Of a stretch of DNA of 64,000 nucleotides, positions 21,450 to 34,355 are shown piece by piece; positions within the stretch are counted from its first letter, which is position 1, and every line of letters begins with the position of its first letter. The position numbers were made by a program, and so were the translations under genes. Source of the DNA: Blastobasis lacticolella (taxonomy: Eukaryota; Arthropoda; Insecta; Lepidoptera; Blastobasidae); assembly GCA_905147135.1 (NCBI GenBank), contig LR990054.1:14297001-14361000 (forward strand), read 5' to 3'. The notes beneath the pieces were generated by a model that saw only the letters and a list, made by a program, of their open reading frames with translations, was not told the origin of the DNA and did not search any database.

Positions 21450-24400
21450 TTAATTATTTGGCAAAGCAATTTTTTGCAACAAGATTTCTGTAAATCCCCC
21501 AATCCTTCTCGAAAAGAGGCCATTTTTCCTCGGCATATAGGGCGTGTAATTCAACATTTTCTTCCTCCCTAAGAAAAACACCAGCTCATACATCGGCCGT
21601 GATCAAAATAAAAACGTTGTGCGCGAGCCTTCCGCACTTTATCTCGGGGAAATATCATAAAAGCCGTCGGCCAAGGCACTTTTATTAGATTTGGACCAGT
21701 TAACGTGAACGCCCCGTATTTATGGCGCTTTACCTACCGCCGGAGTTATATATCACGTATTTGGGCAGGAACTAGAGCGGTGTACATAATGCATAATAAT
21801 AGACTCTTCGTATACCGCAAAATCGATAGAGGTGTTTACAGAGTGCAGAAAGGAATTTAGTTCTGAAATGTCCTCATTTCCGTATCATATTTATCCTCAC
21901 TGTCGGTTTTACGAATACACATTAAGGAAAGAGCAAAGGTATTTTTAGTCAAATGTTGTGTCCCATTAATGATATTTATTGTTGTTATGTTATTGTTTAT
22001 TGAATAAAATAATTATACACCGAAGTAACAAATCATGTAAAATTTTCAAATCACACTTTTTATTTGTAATGGAGCGTTTGTAACTGGATTTATCTGAGTC
22101 CTCTTTCTGTGTCTCCCTTCCCCTTGAATTGCCTACTCTATTCTGGAAAAACGCATTATAACCCGTTGCGTAGTTTAAAAGATCTAAGCGTACATAGATA
22201 CAGATATGGCTAGTGAATCCAAAATCCAAAGACCAGAGAGGTTCCTGAATGCAACTCATTCGTGGCATTTATTGATGATCGAGACAGTCTTTCTTGTTGT
22301 TCACGTGGTGAAATTATACTTCTCCATTTCTCCTATTTCAATGTGGATACGGTCGGGCGTCGTGGTCTCTTACCTATTACTTTCACAAAAATAAAACCTC
22401 GGTAACCATTAGACCTATAAAATTAGAAATATAATGTAACAACCGCCCTGCTTCCTTATTATGTACTTATTCTGTTAGTTCTAAGTTTTTTTAATGTGTT
22501 ATTGGACCAAATAAAGATACGTCTATGTCTATGAATATATAAAAAAACGTTCAAATTCAGCATCATCATTGGCCTTAGACATCTATTACATATGATGTAA
22601 ACAGCGTCACTGTTAATTAACGGCACTTTCTGATGGCTGTAGAGGCCTACACGGAAAAGACAGATTCGGTCACACAGTGAACAGACAAGACAATTAACTT
22701 AAGAAATAATTATTCCAAATTATGTAGGAATTCTCTCAATTGCGTAGAAGTTCCTGAACGCAACAATATTAAGTCACCGTATAAGGATATAACTTCATTC
22801 AAATTCTGTTAAAATCTGGTCACAGTTCGTGCTGAGATATTATAATCCCTACATGATTTATGCGTTACTTAAAGTCTTAGGCAACGTCAAACAAGATCGA
22901 TTGCATTTTCCGTAGGTACCCTTCGTTTCGTGTGATTACACAGATTTAGGGGAAGGTTTGGTTGGTTTAAGTATGGAGCCTACTATCAATTTAGGTAGAT
23001 ATATTCCGAGTGAAATATTTAATATCTTAAGGAAGAATCTGAATCCCGTTTCAATCCAAAGTATCTTAGATATAATCAAAGAAGAATAAGCACGCATAAA
23101 AAAAATTTGTACAATAATCGAAATAATTATTCCAGCTGATACCGTTAGAAAGTAGCCAGTTTCTTTGTCTAGAAGTTAGCCAGTCAATCACGCAAACGCT
23201 TTTGTGTATATTTATGTATATGAAATCAGGTACACATACACAGGTACAATAACTCAAGTAGATTTACTGTTTTAAAAATAAACTGACTTTATTTTCGAGA
23301 CAGCAATAAATTACACCTACGCGAAAACGATGGGCCAGTAAAGACAGTAAAGAATTAGAAGCACCAAGAAGATGGGAATTAAACTATTATCCACTGAAGT
23401 GCTAAATGTATTTTCCAGTCCAGGGGTAGCGTAAAAGCGAGATATCATTAATTCCTAACGTTGCCCGGGGACAAGACAAATTACTTCATTAATGTTTTCT
23501 TTCGCCGTATTCTTTCTCTTATAATTTATTATTTTATCTTCTTCAATCTAGGTTTTGGGTGTTAATCCCATCCAAACTAAAATACGGTTTTGGTTTTAAA
23601 GTCTTTTGGTGTTTCATCAGAAACCACGTTATGTTAAAGTAAGAAAAAACTAATACATTAGGCCGAACGGTGAACGATTATTTGTAATATCGCGACCGAG
23701 AAATTGAGGCTCTGACGTTGTCAGATTTGGACTGCAGAGCAAGTCCCGTGATCAGAACCAAGGGACTGGAATTCGAAAAATACAAATATCAGTAAGAGTA
23801 CATGCCAACCTGCCAGGAAACCATCCAAACTAAGCACGAAAGCTAGGGACATAATCAGACAAGTGCAGCCTTAAAACGAATCGTAGTATGTATATATTTT
23901 GTAGCCACTGAAACTTGTTAAGGAGAACCTCGTTGAAGTTTAAATAACAAGATCCAGCATCAGCCACTACAATATATTTGCCATTTGTATTTATTTCCTT
24001 CATAACCTTAACTGAAAGGCAATTGTCTAGAGGATGAAAGGTCACATCTAAATACTTGAAGAACAAAGGTTGTTACGTTGTGATAAAACCAAACATTTAT
24101 TGGTACTAAGATACTGGGGTGTTTATTTATTACCGTAATATAAATTCCGATTGAATGCGTATCTTTGAACATGATTGTTTTGACTACTTTTTTAGTCATA
24201 ACAATAATTGTGACAGTGGTCTATAATTTCGTTGTTGAATCCAACAAAAGCTTACCGGTTATGAACATACTAAAAATATTTATTTATTTAACCATTTATT
24301 GTGCACAAAGAAAGTTACAAAAATATGAACATAAAGATAACAATCACAAAAGGTACAGCTTATTTCTAAAAAGAAATGTCTATGAAATATGTTTTTGTTT

Positions 24401-25040
24401 ATTGACCAATCAAATTTTTCCTTCAATAAATAAATGATGCATATGCCAATTATGAATATGAAATTAAAAACAGAATAAATTAGGTACACATTAATTCACA
24501 TTGTTTACTATTAAGTTTCCCTTTAAAATCTGTGTTTACATTTACTAATCCTGTTCTAAATTATCATCATGTTTCTGGAAGCCTCTCGTGAATACCACCA
24601 GCTTATTGCCGCGGCCAAGGAATAATAGTACCGAATTTTATGAACCAGCATTATCAAAAACAGTTGAACAACATTATACGGGAAAGTACACAAGGTACAC
24701 ATTATTATTGTTTTCCTGGATTCAGCGTACCAGTAGTAGTCCTAGTCTAATAAAAAAGGCCAATCTCAAATGTGGCACTGAAATTTATAACTGGTCCATG
24801 AAACAATGAACTTCGATAGGTTTTACCACCTAAGGAGTCCGCTTGAATGTATCGACCTACCTGTCTTCTTCCACCAAGTAATACAATGTTTGTAATGTTG
24901 TGCTCCGATTTGTAGGATAAGGTAGCCTTTTAACGAAGTACCTTAATCCTCAGTCACAACGCACCTCCTGCATTATTAAAAACACATTAGCCTTTGTCCT
25001 TTAAAGCAAGTTACGTTGAATTATAATTACTTAAAGTTAC
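21450..25040. other. No gene recognised
   Basis: AT-rich sequence. A possible retroposon tail with AATAAA (ccaaataaagatacgtc) is at about 22505-22525. Short open stretches here show no known domain. Confidence 0.5.
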
Positions 25041-25044
25041 CCTT

Positions 25045-25130
25045 TGCTTGATCTCCCAAATCCTGGATCATGGTCCCAGCGGACCCCGGGCCCTCGCGCA
25101 TGAGATCGCCACCAAAATATTGACGCTAAG
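25045..25130 (+). repeat. Short repeat of the 'cctggat' family
   Basis: Core tcccaaatcctggatcatgg followed by accccgggccctcgcgcatg. Partial copy; the unusual foldback at 25157-25232 begins just after it. Confidence 0.6.
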
Positions 25131-25156
25131 GCGCTGTCCTAATTGGCAACGGTCTT

Positions 25157-25232
25157 GCGACCCTAGTCGTACGACGGACGTGGTCCGACCAATAGAAGAC
25201 CTCAAAACCGCCCGTCGTACGACCATGGTCGC
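25157..25232. repeat. Foldback with 24-bp arms
   Basis: The arm 25157-25180 (centred on gtcgtacgac) pairs with 25209-25232 with three mismatches, around a 28-base loop. Each arm itself contains the 10-bp palindrome gtcgtacgac. Confidence 0.85.
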
Positions 25233-25239
25233 ATGTTTA

Positions 25240-28200
25240 CAGATGTTTCATGGTTACAGATCCACTGAGTACGTGTACGCCTAAAGTATAAAGTGTATAT
25301 TGGAAAGTTAGCTACCTCTTTGTACGCCCCTGCTCTTCAACCTCCGAGGCAGTATTTCGGTTCCAGGTAACGTTACGGTTGAAACCGTCACTCCCCCCAC
25401 AAGCGGTCTGCCATGATTTCCTCCAAATCTGTTGGCGGAGTCTCCGAGCTGACGTGCCACTTCCGCGTAATCCCCTAACGGCGTCAACGCGTACTGAGTG
25501 CGTATTCCGCAGATAATGCCTGTCTTAGACTTAGCGTCAACACTTGTTTTTGAGCACGCCAAAGGAGGCTTTTATTCGCCGCGCCTTGCTCGATTCATTC
25601 CAAATTCTCTTGAAAGGGTGGGCACGGTGTGGTAAATATTTTCGACTCAACTCGACTCGTAAGGTACGAATGTAGAACTGTTTGTTGTAAATCTTGTTAA
25701 ATTTTTTTCGCTAGTTTCTATGAGGCCAACAAATTCCTTTAATATTTAGTTATTGCAACTCTACATATATGTTTGTTTACATACCATTAGTTTATTATTT
25801 TACTATTCTTATTTTTTTATACCTAAATAGAAAACATTAAAAATTTAGGTTAAGTGAAATTAGTTTAGAATTAATCTCAGTATACCTCAACCAAATAATT
25901 AACGTGACGTTCGGTTCTACCGCCACCTAACCTAATTACATCAAAATACCGCTTGAAAGATCTCGTAACAAAAGAGCTTAGGCTAGAAACCAATTAATTT
26001 CTTACTTATTGCCTTGCCTCCCTTTGTCGAGTCAACGCAACAACGCTAGAGAGAACAAGGATAAATCATTATTAAGGCGTTTTCCAAAGGAAATTATTAG
26101 AATTTATCAAGTAATTCGTTTGAAGTAAAAATATCAGTTTGCTTGATTGCGAAATATCTTTTATCGTATTATCGGATGAATTGTTAGCGGTGTCTTCGGA
26201 ATGGCGGCAATGGAGACAAAAGCCAACGCCGTAAATTGCGACAAATTAATGAAGCAATTTTTATTCACTGTGACTCTGGGCTCTGGACGGGATGGAATTC
26301 AAATGGAAATCTGTTTGATTTCAAAATATGGGGCGCAATAATTTTCTTTTGGAGAGACAACGGCTTTTGCGAGGGAATAATTACGTTGTTATAAAGTAAC
26401 TTATTTAAGAAAATGTTATTTGAATTAAGATATAGACTCACTTCCATAGCTTTCTTACTCGTGTTAATACGATGTACGTAGTAAGGCATTATCTTACAAC
26501 GCTGTTCCTCTTACCAGATGACAACATTCCACGGGCATGTATGAGACCGTTCACTCAAATGCTCATGGCACAGCCACGTAAATAAGCCGTAGGAGCTATC
26601 AAATAAGCTTACTGAACTACGTCTTATGTAGCGCCAACATAGGTAGAGCCACCCTGGTCGCATAACAAACAAAATTTCCGTGTTGGAATTCGGTTTTGTC
26701 GGGCCAAGTTACAATGGTGTAACCCGGCCAAGTTAGCCATGCTCCTTTGTACTGAGGCGCCTTCTGTCGCAGCTAACTCTTTAATTAGGTCAAGAAATGT
26801 GAGAGGGTCTCAGCGCTGAGATATTGTCAGTGCCACCTCATGATATTTGTCGACAACTTCCTTTCAGTTTTATTACTTTAACTGAATGAACTCGGGTAGT
26901 AAAGGGTTAACTTTATTGTTTTCGAGCCCGAGAAATTGTTTAAGACTCGAGAACAGAGTGTTGAACTTACGGGATTTCGCGCTGAGACTTCAACGCTATG
27001 TGGTTCGGAATATCTCCGTATTTACTGCGCTCGTACTGTAGAAGTTTGTTCATTTTATTGGAACGAAGCTACAATGTGACAGTGGCAAATAGCGCAGACT
27101 TTAATTACTAGGATATTTACTTGATTGTACCTATCCTAATTTTACTTGGTAAAAACTTGCTATCTTATGTTATGGTTGGGCACACAACACTTCGCAGATT
27201 GTAAAAACTGTTGATGATAATTGTAAATTAACTATGCGGATATGTTAGTAGGTATTTCAAGTAAGCAACTTTATTGAGTGAACCACAACGCTAAGCATGC
27301 TACATACAAATCTATCTAGTGTTGGAAGAATTAAACTCAGAAGTATAGTGTTATACTTTGACACAAAATTATAAGGAACCAGATATAACCTTACACGTGC
27401 TTTTATAAGCGCATCCTTAGTGTTGCCATTTTGAGTACCTCCGAATAGATCAATCCATTTGTCTTAGATTCTCCAATCAATAGGGCCATAGACCTGTACG
27501 AGAAGAACGTCCCCAATACTCTCGATATTTTCCACCTCAGTCGTGTGCAATTTCCAAATGGTGTATTCCAGTTTTTCCAGTCGCAGTGAAGGATCTTACA
27601 CATATACACACATACACACACATATGCATAAGCACACACATACAGATTCAGTGCGAGAAAGACTAATATATTGGTGCATGTATCTACCTATGTACCTACA
27701 TGAAAGTTTTTTTTCTCTTAAGTCATTAGGTTATTATACTGTTAGATGGTTTGATATTCGAAATTTTAAATCGCAGTTTTGTTATTGGCATTGCAAGTTT
27801 CAATTTTACTTTTATAACTAAATTTCATTGCTGTATTTCTACAGAATGGAATGCGCTTTATAAATGGTAACACCATTCACAAATGTCAAGTTTGACAGTT
27901 TATTGTTTATTTCTTAACAATCCAGTAGATTTAAGATTTTATCAATTTAAATACAACAAAGTATAACAATTGCAAGTATCGGAAACTGTTAAAATATTAC
28001 AGTTCATCGTTAAATGTCAGTGAAGTTATTTGTTAATGTTTGTCTTATTTTTATTACACCGACACCTGATACATACAGGTCACCTTCACATCTCTAGACA
28101 GTAATTCGAGCACCTCACGCCGGCTATATCGGCCATCTTTAATTAATTCCACCGAAACCGCAATGTCCACATTATTACTCCACTGATCCCATGAAACAAT

Positions 28201-28680
28201 AACCCACCTACGCCCTTACGTGACCTCTCAATAGATAGATCCATTGTAATTCCTTCATAACCTTTTCGACCTTCGTCCTTCAGCTAGGGTATTAATATCG
28301 CCAGATTTATTTCTGTGGCCACAATCTTCTGACCGGCCATACATCATGGTAAGCCCAGCTTTCCACGCCTTGAGGACATCAACCGTAAACGTGAGTTATA
28401 GACAATGTTATCTGATACGGCTTCTGCTTAGAGCCGATGATGGCTGGTACATGGGCTCTGATGTATGGGGACCGTTTGTTATGCTGAATTATGTTGCTGC
28501 CATTAGGAGTTTCTTAGTTGTTTCTTGTATTGTAGAATGAAATACATATATCTAGTGTTTATATTTGGAGCACGACAACGCGATGACTTCATTTATTATT
28601 AAGGAAAATATGAGCAGAATCTACTAAGTATTTATTAATATGAAGTTGTCGAATTGTGGACTGATGACAGTCGCTTGTAA
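25240..28680. other. No gene recognised; CA-rich microsatellite
   Basis: A GC-richer open stretch at 25308-25562 (minus, 84 codons) stands out but has no known domain. A CA/TA-rich microsatellite lies at about 27597-27645. Several unique GC-richer segments (26160-26320, 26640-26870) have no coding sense and could be conserved non-coding or old repeats. Confidence 0.45.
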
Positions 28681-28682
28681 TT

Positions 28683-28775
28683 ACCTGATCTACCAAATTC
28701 GTGAGACCATGGTCAAGGTAGACCTCGGGACTTCGCGTGAGCACAACCGGGTCTGTAGCCAAGAACAAAATTGGG
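28683..28775 (+). repeat. Short repeat of the 'cctggat' family, diverged
   Basis: Reads cctgatctaccaaatt, accatggtcaaggtagacct and cgcgtgagcacaaccgggt; the same order of motifs as 31947-32055. Confidence 0.5.
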
Positions 28776-29540
28776 TTTTATGAGTCTAATGAGCCTACAA
28801 TAACCTGGACCAGGACAAACGGAGTTTCAGGTCTAGGTATATCTAGCTTTAAAATTTGATAATACATTCACGGGGTGCCAATCGGCTACCGCGAATGATT
28901 CTAAGCGCCCCAGCCGAAGAGCAAAATAGTTTCAAACGAGTCGGATACAGCAAAGAGAACCGTATAAACATATTTAAGTAACAACAATGAAATATGTAAC
29001 TAACAACAAAGCTTAATAAAAGTAAGGCCAGCAAGTTTCTCTCTAAGCTATTATTTTATTGCAAAATATTGTTAAATATGGTAATAGAACAAATTTTGCG
29101 GTAATAATTTAATGTTAATTTTTAATACATACAGTTAGTTAATTCACTTATATAAGTACTCAAATATTCTATATAGAAACGTAAAAAAATTATATAACGC
29201 CTACGTTTAGTTTTAGAAGCGCTTGCGAAGGCTGGATTCTCATTAAATATGAAAAAGTGCAAATTTCTCAAGCGGCAGGTTTCATACTTAGGTTATGAGA
29301 TGAAATCAGGTCAAATTCGACCTAATCCTGTATAAAACAAGCCCTGGTTGATATTCCGGCGCCACGTACGGCCGCCCATGTACATCAGTTCATTGGTCTT
29401 GCGTCGTATTTTAGACAATTCATTCCCAATTTTTCACTCATTAACGCAACACAACGGCAATATAGAATGGACCGCTCAGCCGAAATACATTAGCGTGTAA
29501 TACAAATATTAAAAAAGACCCGAAAAAAAAGAATATTGAG

Positions 29541-29806
29541 CTTCACCCGGACGCGAGTTCGCTTGGATATGGTGGAATTCTGTTACAGAGAGATGGGCGC
29601 GCAAAACATGTGGTGGTGTACTACAGCCGACGCACTACTAGTGCCGAATCGCGCTACCACTCATACGAGCTGGAGACGTTAGCAGTAGTGCGGGCGGAGG
29701 AACATTTCAGACATTATCTTTACGGTCGCCGCTTTACGGGTCGTACAGATTGTAATGCACTAAAATCATCTAGCATAAAAAAAGGACCTCACGCCACGTG
29801 TACATA
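29541..29806 (+). pseudogene. Gypsy RNase H domain fragment
   Basis: The reading HPDASSLGYGGILLQRDG, then VVYYSRRTTSAESRYHSYEL with the catalytic Glu context ELETLAVV, then FTGRTDCNALKSS gives the three acidic positions expected in gypsy RNase H (D, E, D). It terminates soon after in an A-rich slip (aaaaaaagg at 29779). Confidence 0.8.
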
Positions 29807-30079
29807 GATGGTGGGCAATATTGCAAAGTTATGATTTCACTGTAGAATAGAGAGCAGGACGCTACATGCCTCATGTAGATATTTTATCGAGAAGTCCACT
29901 ACCTAACGTCGATTCCGATTCAGTTTACAATAGTAGGACAGTTCAAACCCTTACATTACAGCGAGAATGGTTAGCGGTAGAACAGCAACGGGATAGTGAG
30001 TTAGCGGATATTACGGAGAAATGGAAAGCCGGAGACCTACCGCGAGAGGTCGCTCAGACTTATGATCTACGAAACAATC

Positions 30080-30890
30080 TTATACAAAAAAGTGCAGCGT
30101 AATAAGAAGAATATATGGCTACCCATAGTACCCTGGTCTTTAGTATGGTCTCTCATCAGTCATGTCTATGTAGAAATAAAACACCTCGCCTACGATAAGA
30201 CACTAGATAAGTTATACGATTTGTACTGGTTTCCGGGTATGGCAAAGGCGGTTAAAAAATTTGTAGACGCCTGTTTGGTCTGTAGGGCGTGCAAAGGAAC
30301 TTCTGGGGCTTAACAAATACAATTACATCCCATTCCCAAAGCAGCAACTCCCTGGCATACAGCCCATATTGATCTAAGCGGTAAACTAAGCGGTAAGAGC
30401 TCAAGAAAAGAGTACGTAAGCGTTATTGTCGACGCTTTTACCAAATATGTTATTTTACGACTAACACCGATTTTAGATGCGAACTGCACATAATAGATCT
30501 TTACATTATTGCGGTCGGAGCTAGTAGGGCAAGTCGAGAGAGTAATGCAAACCCTAAAAATCTTCTTACCATCACCGAAAATAGTTCAGATACAGTTTGG
30601 AGAGACGAACTTGGCGAAATTCAATTGGTATTATATTCCATAAAATGTAGAGACACTGGTTTTTCCGCGATTGAACTTATGTTTGGAATTAAGTCACAAC
30701 CTTTAGGTATCGCGAAGATTGCTCATTATGATGATACGACAAACGGTAGGGTGAATTTAGACGATATTCGGCAACAGGCTTCTAGTAATATTGATCATGT
30801 GGCGCAATTGGATACGGTGCGTTTTAATAGGGGCAGAGCGCAAGTAAAGACATTTAGCGTGGGCGATTTCGTGTTCCTCAAACCTAACAG
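30080..30890 (+). pseudogene. Gypsy integrase fragments
   Basis: The H2C2 zinc-binding region is visible (SHVYVEIKHLAYDKTLDKLY, then WFPGMAKAVKKFVDACLVC). The core begins with AHIDLSGKLSG and VIVDAFTKYVIL, containing the first catalytic Asp. The second Asp block is missing; a piece VERVMQTLK and a later piece FSAIELMFGIKSQPLG remain. In-frame stops are frequent. Confidence 0.78.
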
Positions 30891-31020
30891 TGGACTGTCA
30901 TGGCTAATAGTGAACTGTTATGGTATTTTATGCGTAGGTACCCATGCAAATGAGCTAATAAGATGAGATTCTCCAGTTTTGTTATTTTTTTCAGATGATT
31001 TACGCACGAGCGCGTGCGTA

Positions 31021-31339
31021 CGTCAGGATGACCGTGTCGGCGCAATCATAAAGAGACAATCAATTGACATCAAGTACGCGCGGTGACCGATAGATGGCGT
31101 CACGGTGCGACACTCCGGCCAGCGGTGCCTGCGACTGACGAGCTCTAACCAGCCAGACAGTCCGGCATTCTGCTTACGATACCCGTGCGGAGCGCACACG
31201 AATAGTTTCTTTCTGGGCAATATTCACTTTGATTATTTTGCGTCTATTATTTTGTACTGAAGTACCTATTGTGATTTTGTATTGCTTAATCAATATAAAA
31301 ACGTTGTACTCGTTTAATTTAAAAACCGTCACCCTGACA
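31021..31339 (+). repeat. Candidate LTR (319 bp)
   Basis: It starts cgtcaggatgac and ends gtcaccctgaca, which are inverted copies of each other with two differences, as at the ends of LTRs. A TATAAAA lies at 31294-31300. It follows the gypsy remnant by 55 bases and could be its 3' LTR or a solo LTR. No primer site follows and no second copy is in the window. Confidence 0.4.
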
Positions 31340-31344
31340 ATACC

Positions 31345-31945
31345 ACACAGATCACGTAGGCACCATGTCTGAGTCGCAAGAGAACAGTAACCCTGCCTCT
31401 TTTCCGACAAGTATTTTGCTTATAATTTGTGCAGTCAGCTTAGACAGTTATAGAGGTCTATTCACTCTGCGGCTGACTATACCAGACAGACTTTTCTAAA
31501 ATTACTTGTCTTTCCCTTCAACTAATTAAACTAATCTTCACGTAATGTTCCGAATTTAGAACTTCGGTGGAAACAACAAAAAACTGTTCACAAAATTCCG
31601 GGCCAACATCCGAACGTGAATAATATGCTGTACTAAAAGTAATTAGTTACGCAAAAGCGTTTATAAGCACAACCTTAGTAACAAATTTGTGTTCGTAAAT
31701 CTTCTTAAAATGCCTCTGGATACCATTAGCCGATGGATAATTCTTTTTGCTCCGTGCATAATAAATTTTCACTTTCTGAGTTGCTAATTTCGCTTTATGT
31801 TTTGCAGGCCATTATCCGACACACATTCGGAGATTAATTGCTTGGGGTGAGAAATTAAACTGGCCGGATAAATTGTTGCAACAAATAGAATAAAGAAGGA
31901 AGAACTGTTTGTTTTTTTACCCGATTGCATTAGAAACATGACAAA
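31345..31945. other. No gene recognised
   Basis: Unique-looking AT-rich sequence; no coding, repeat or RNA feature was seen. Confidence 0.5.
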
Positions 31946-31946
31946 T

Positions 31947-32055
31947 TACCTGATCTGCCAAATCCTGGATCATGGTCAAGGTGGATCCCGGGCCCTCGTG
32001 AGCGTAAGCAAACCTCCCGGTTTATCCCGGTATTAACGCCAAGATGATTATTATT
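31947..32055 (+). repeat. Short repeat of the 'cctggat' family, clearest copy
   Basis: Reads tacctgatctgccaaatcct, ggatcatggtcaaggtggat, cccgggccctcgtgagcg and ggtattaacgccaag. Confidence 0.65.
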
Positions 32056-32453
32056 TGATTTTGATTAGAAATATGACAAGATCTACAAGCTCATTTGCCA
32101 ATATGATGCGTAAATCCCAGGATTATGTGGGTACTAAGGTCCAAGTAGAAGGAAATGCTAGAAAATGGCCGTTTAAGAGGGTTCGATTTCAAGCTAAATT
32201 TCCCTTGCCATCCTTTCATTCGTTTGAGTGTTTAGTGATTATATTACGATTTATACTCTTAGTTAATGTATCACATTAAAAGCGAAATGGTTTTTTATAG
32301 TTTAATTAATAAAGCAGTTAAATCGAAAAAAACCACAATGCTGCTAGATGGCATTGTTATTTGATTTCTTTATTTTCATTTTCATTGCATTGTTTTATAT
32401 TATTAACATGTAGAAATCCATTTCGCACCCCAGTTTTGATATAAATGTAATTT

Positions 32454-32795
32454 TGCTCGCTGCACTCGCTTATTCATTATAGATCACCCCTACTTCTAAC
32501 GGCTTCAGTAACAAAAATTTGAAGCTCGCTGCGGTCGCTCATTCACTGATTTAAGTACCTACTTTTATTATTATATTGTCAGGTCATTTTATTACGAATA
32601 CTCCAGCTTTTATAAGGCAAAATGCCAAAAAATTCCTAGCTTGTCGAGTCTCTCATTTCTATAATGTTTAAGTTAAAGTTTGCAATAAGTTTTTTCATCA
32701 CCAAAGCCAAATAGATCACACACAACACAGTTAATAATAGAATAGTTGGCACAAATGCCAACTATTCTCAACTCGCTACGCTCGCTCATTCATAG
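32454..32795. repeat. Three copies of a gctcgct motif and a hairpin
   Basis: A ~22-base motif gctcgctgcactcgctta recurs at 32455, 32524 and 32771 with few changes, each followed by attca. Between the second and third copies lies a hairpin with 13-bp perfect arms and a 4-base loop (32739-32768, arms AGAATAGTTGGCA and TGCCAACTATTCT). Confidence 0.75.
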
Positions 32796-32799
32796 ATTT

Positions 32800-33480
32800 A
32801 GATTAGGTACTTTTATTACTAGTATTTGTTAACTTTGAAGCGTGCAGCTAATTGCAAATATCTATAATGGTACCTACATACCTGTAACAGACATTGACAG
32901 ACCTGGACTTATCGGAAATTTTAATACTTTAAATTCATTTAGTTTGCGCTAAGGACAGGGGCCTTCAAAGATCAGACGTCCGGACCCTCGCAAAGTTTCA
33001 TAAAATTTGTATGAAAGACGAGCTCCCTTAAGCAAAACATCGCCAAAACAGAGTATGTGATTGGCTGTGGTAAAGCTTGAAGAGGCTCGCTTGCACTAAA
33101 TTATAATTATAAATAATACAGCTAAGACTAGAAAGGCTGCAGACGGACAACGTACGGACGGTCTTCGCTTATTACATCATTAAAATATTACGCACTTTTC
33201 ACGCACAATCTTGCCATTGAATGTAGTGTCGATAGAATATAATTTAATTAATGTTGAATCATATAATTTTCTTTATCATTTTAATTTATTGAAATTTTCA
33301 ATTTTTAATGAGAACGTGATATGGGTGCATGGCGACCGGAAAAAATGTAGGTAGGTACACGGATGTGGTTAGATGGCTTTGTTCCGGACCGACGCGCGAC
33401 GTTCGTGTCTTTTTAAACTAGTCGTATAATTTTACACACTCCGCAACACGTAGACACTCACCACTATACAAACTACAATT
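32800..33480. other. No gene recognised
   Basis: AT-rich sequence flanking the miniature LTR element; nothing coding. Confidence 0.5.
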
Positions 33481-33484
33481 CAGT

Positions 33485-33769
33485 TGTAGCGACATCTATC
33501 GCTCCACTAGGGAAACTCAACGATGCTCACATTACGAGTACACGAACACAAGGTTGGCGGGCATCCGCATATAGATGGCGCTAAAAATCCTACATCGCGC
33601 TAGAGAAATGTGCCAACTTCCACGGCATATATACAACTTCCGACGATCAACTGTCGGACCCTTGGTCCCCTGGTCACAACACCCGGCCAGGTGGGTAATT
33701 ACCCTTTTCTACCGTCTCTCCATCTTCGCTTGCCAATATTGGCGGCTACCATTATCCCGCACCGCCAAA
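33485..33769 (+). repeat. 5' LTR of the miniature element
   Basis: 285 bp, identical by eye to 34071-34355. A catatatac run near 33622 may be its TATA region. Open frames inside both LTRs are incidental. Confidence 0.9.
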
Positions 33770-34070
33770 GTGGTGACCCCGACGTGATCCTTACGTCTTC
33801 CCTACCTGACTTTCGCACACAGCAGTCACAGCCTTGACCATAGTCGGCACAACGCGTGCTTCCTGGTCGTTCACCTGCGGCATCTCACTGTCCCCACCCA
33901 GTCTCGACTCACTGCAGACTTGGGAACAGCATCGCTTCGGCACAGCTCACAGCGCAACCTCACGCCAGAGCTACGCCATTGCTCACCGCATCGCCAGACT
34001 GATTACGCTTCATACGTCAGCTTCAGCGTTTCTCGCTTCGGTATCGACCTCCAGTCTCCGGGGGGAGTAC

Positions 34071-34355
34071 TGTAGCGACATCTATCGCTCCACTAGGGAA
34101 ACTCAACGATGCTCACATTACGAGTACACGAACACAAGGTTGGCGGGCATCCGCATATAGATGGCGCTAAAAATCCTACATCGCGCTAGAGAAATGTGCC
34201 AACTTCCACGGCATATATACAACTTCCGACGATCAACTGTCGGACCCTTGGTCCCCTGGTCACAACACCCGGCCAGGTGGGTAATTACCCTTTTCTACCG
34301 TCTCTCCATCTTCGCTTGCCAATATTGGCGGCTACCATTATCCCGCACCGCCAAA
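34071..34355 (+). repeat. 3' LTR of the miniature element
   Basis: Preceded by the polypurine-like ggggggagtac and followed by the target duplication CAGT. Confidence 0.9.

Larger units (their letters stand above)
29200..30966 (+). mobile_element. Ty3/gypsy LTR retrotransposon remnant
   Basis: A chain of pol segments in plus orientation: RT end (KKCKFLKRQVSYLGYEM, 29248-29310), RNase H (29541-29780), tether (29866-30080), integrase zinc finger (30140-30300), part of the integrase core and a segment from 30610 on resembling the region after the core (FNRGRAQVKTFSVGDFVF). The order RT, RNase H, integrase is that of Ty3/gypsy. Many stops and frameshifts, and a gap in the integrase core, show it is long dead. 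No 5' LTR, gag or protease was seen. Confidence 0.82.

Noticed and set aside
27597..27645. CA/TA-rich run as part of a coding frame (27543-27821)
   Set aside because: The predicted His/Thr-rich protein is the product of a microsatellite read through.
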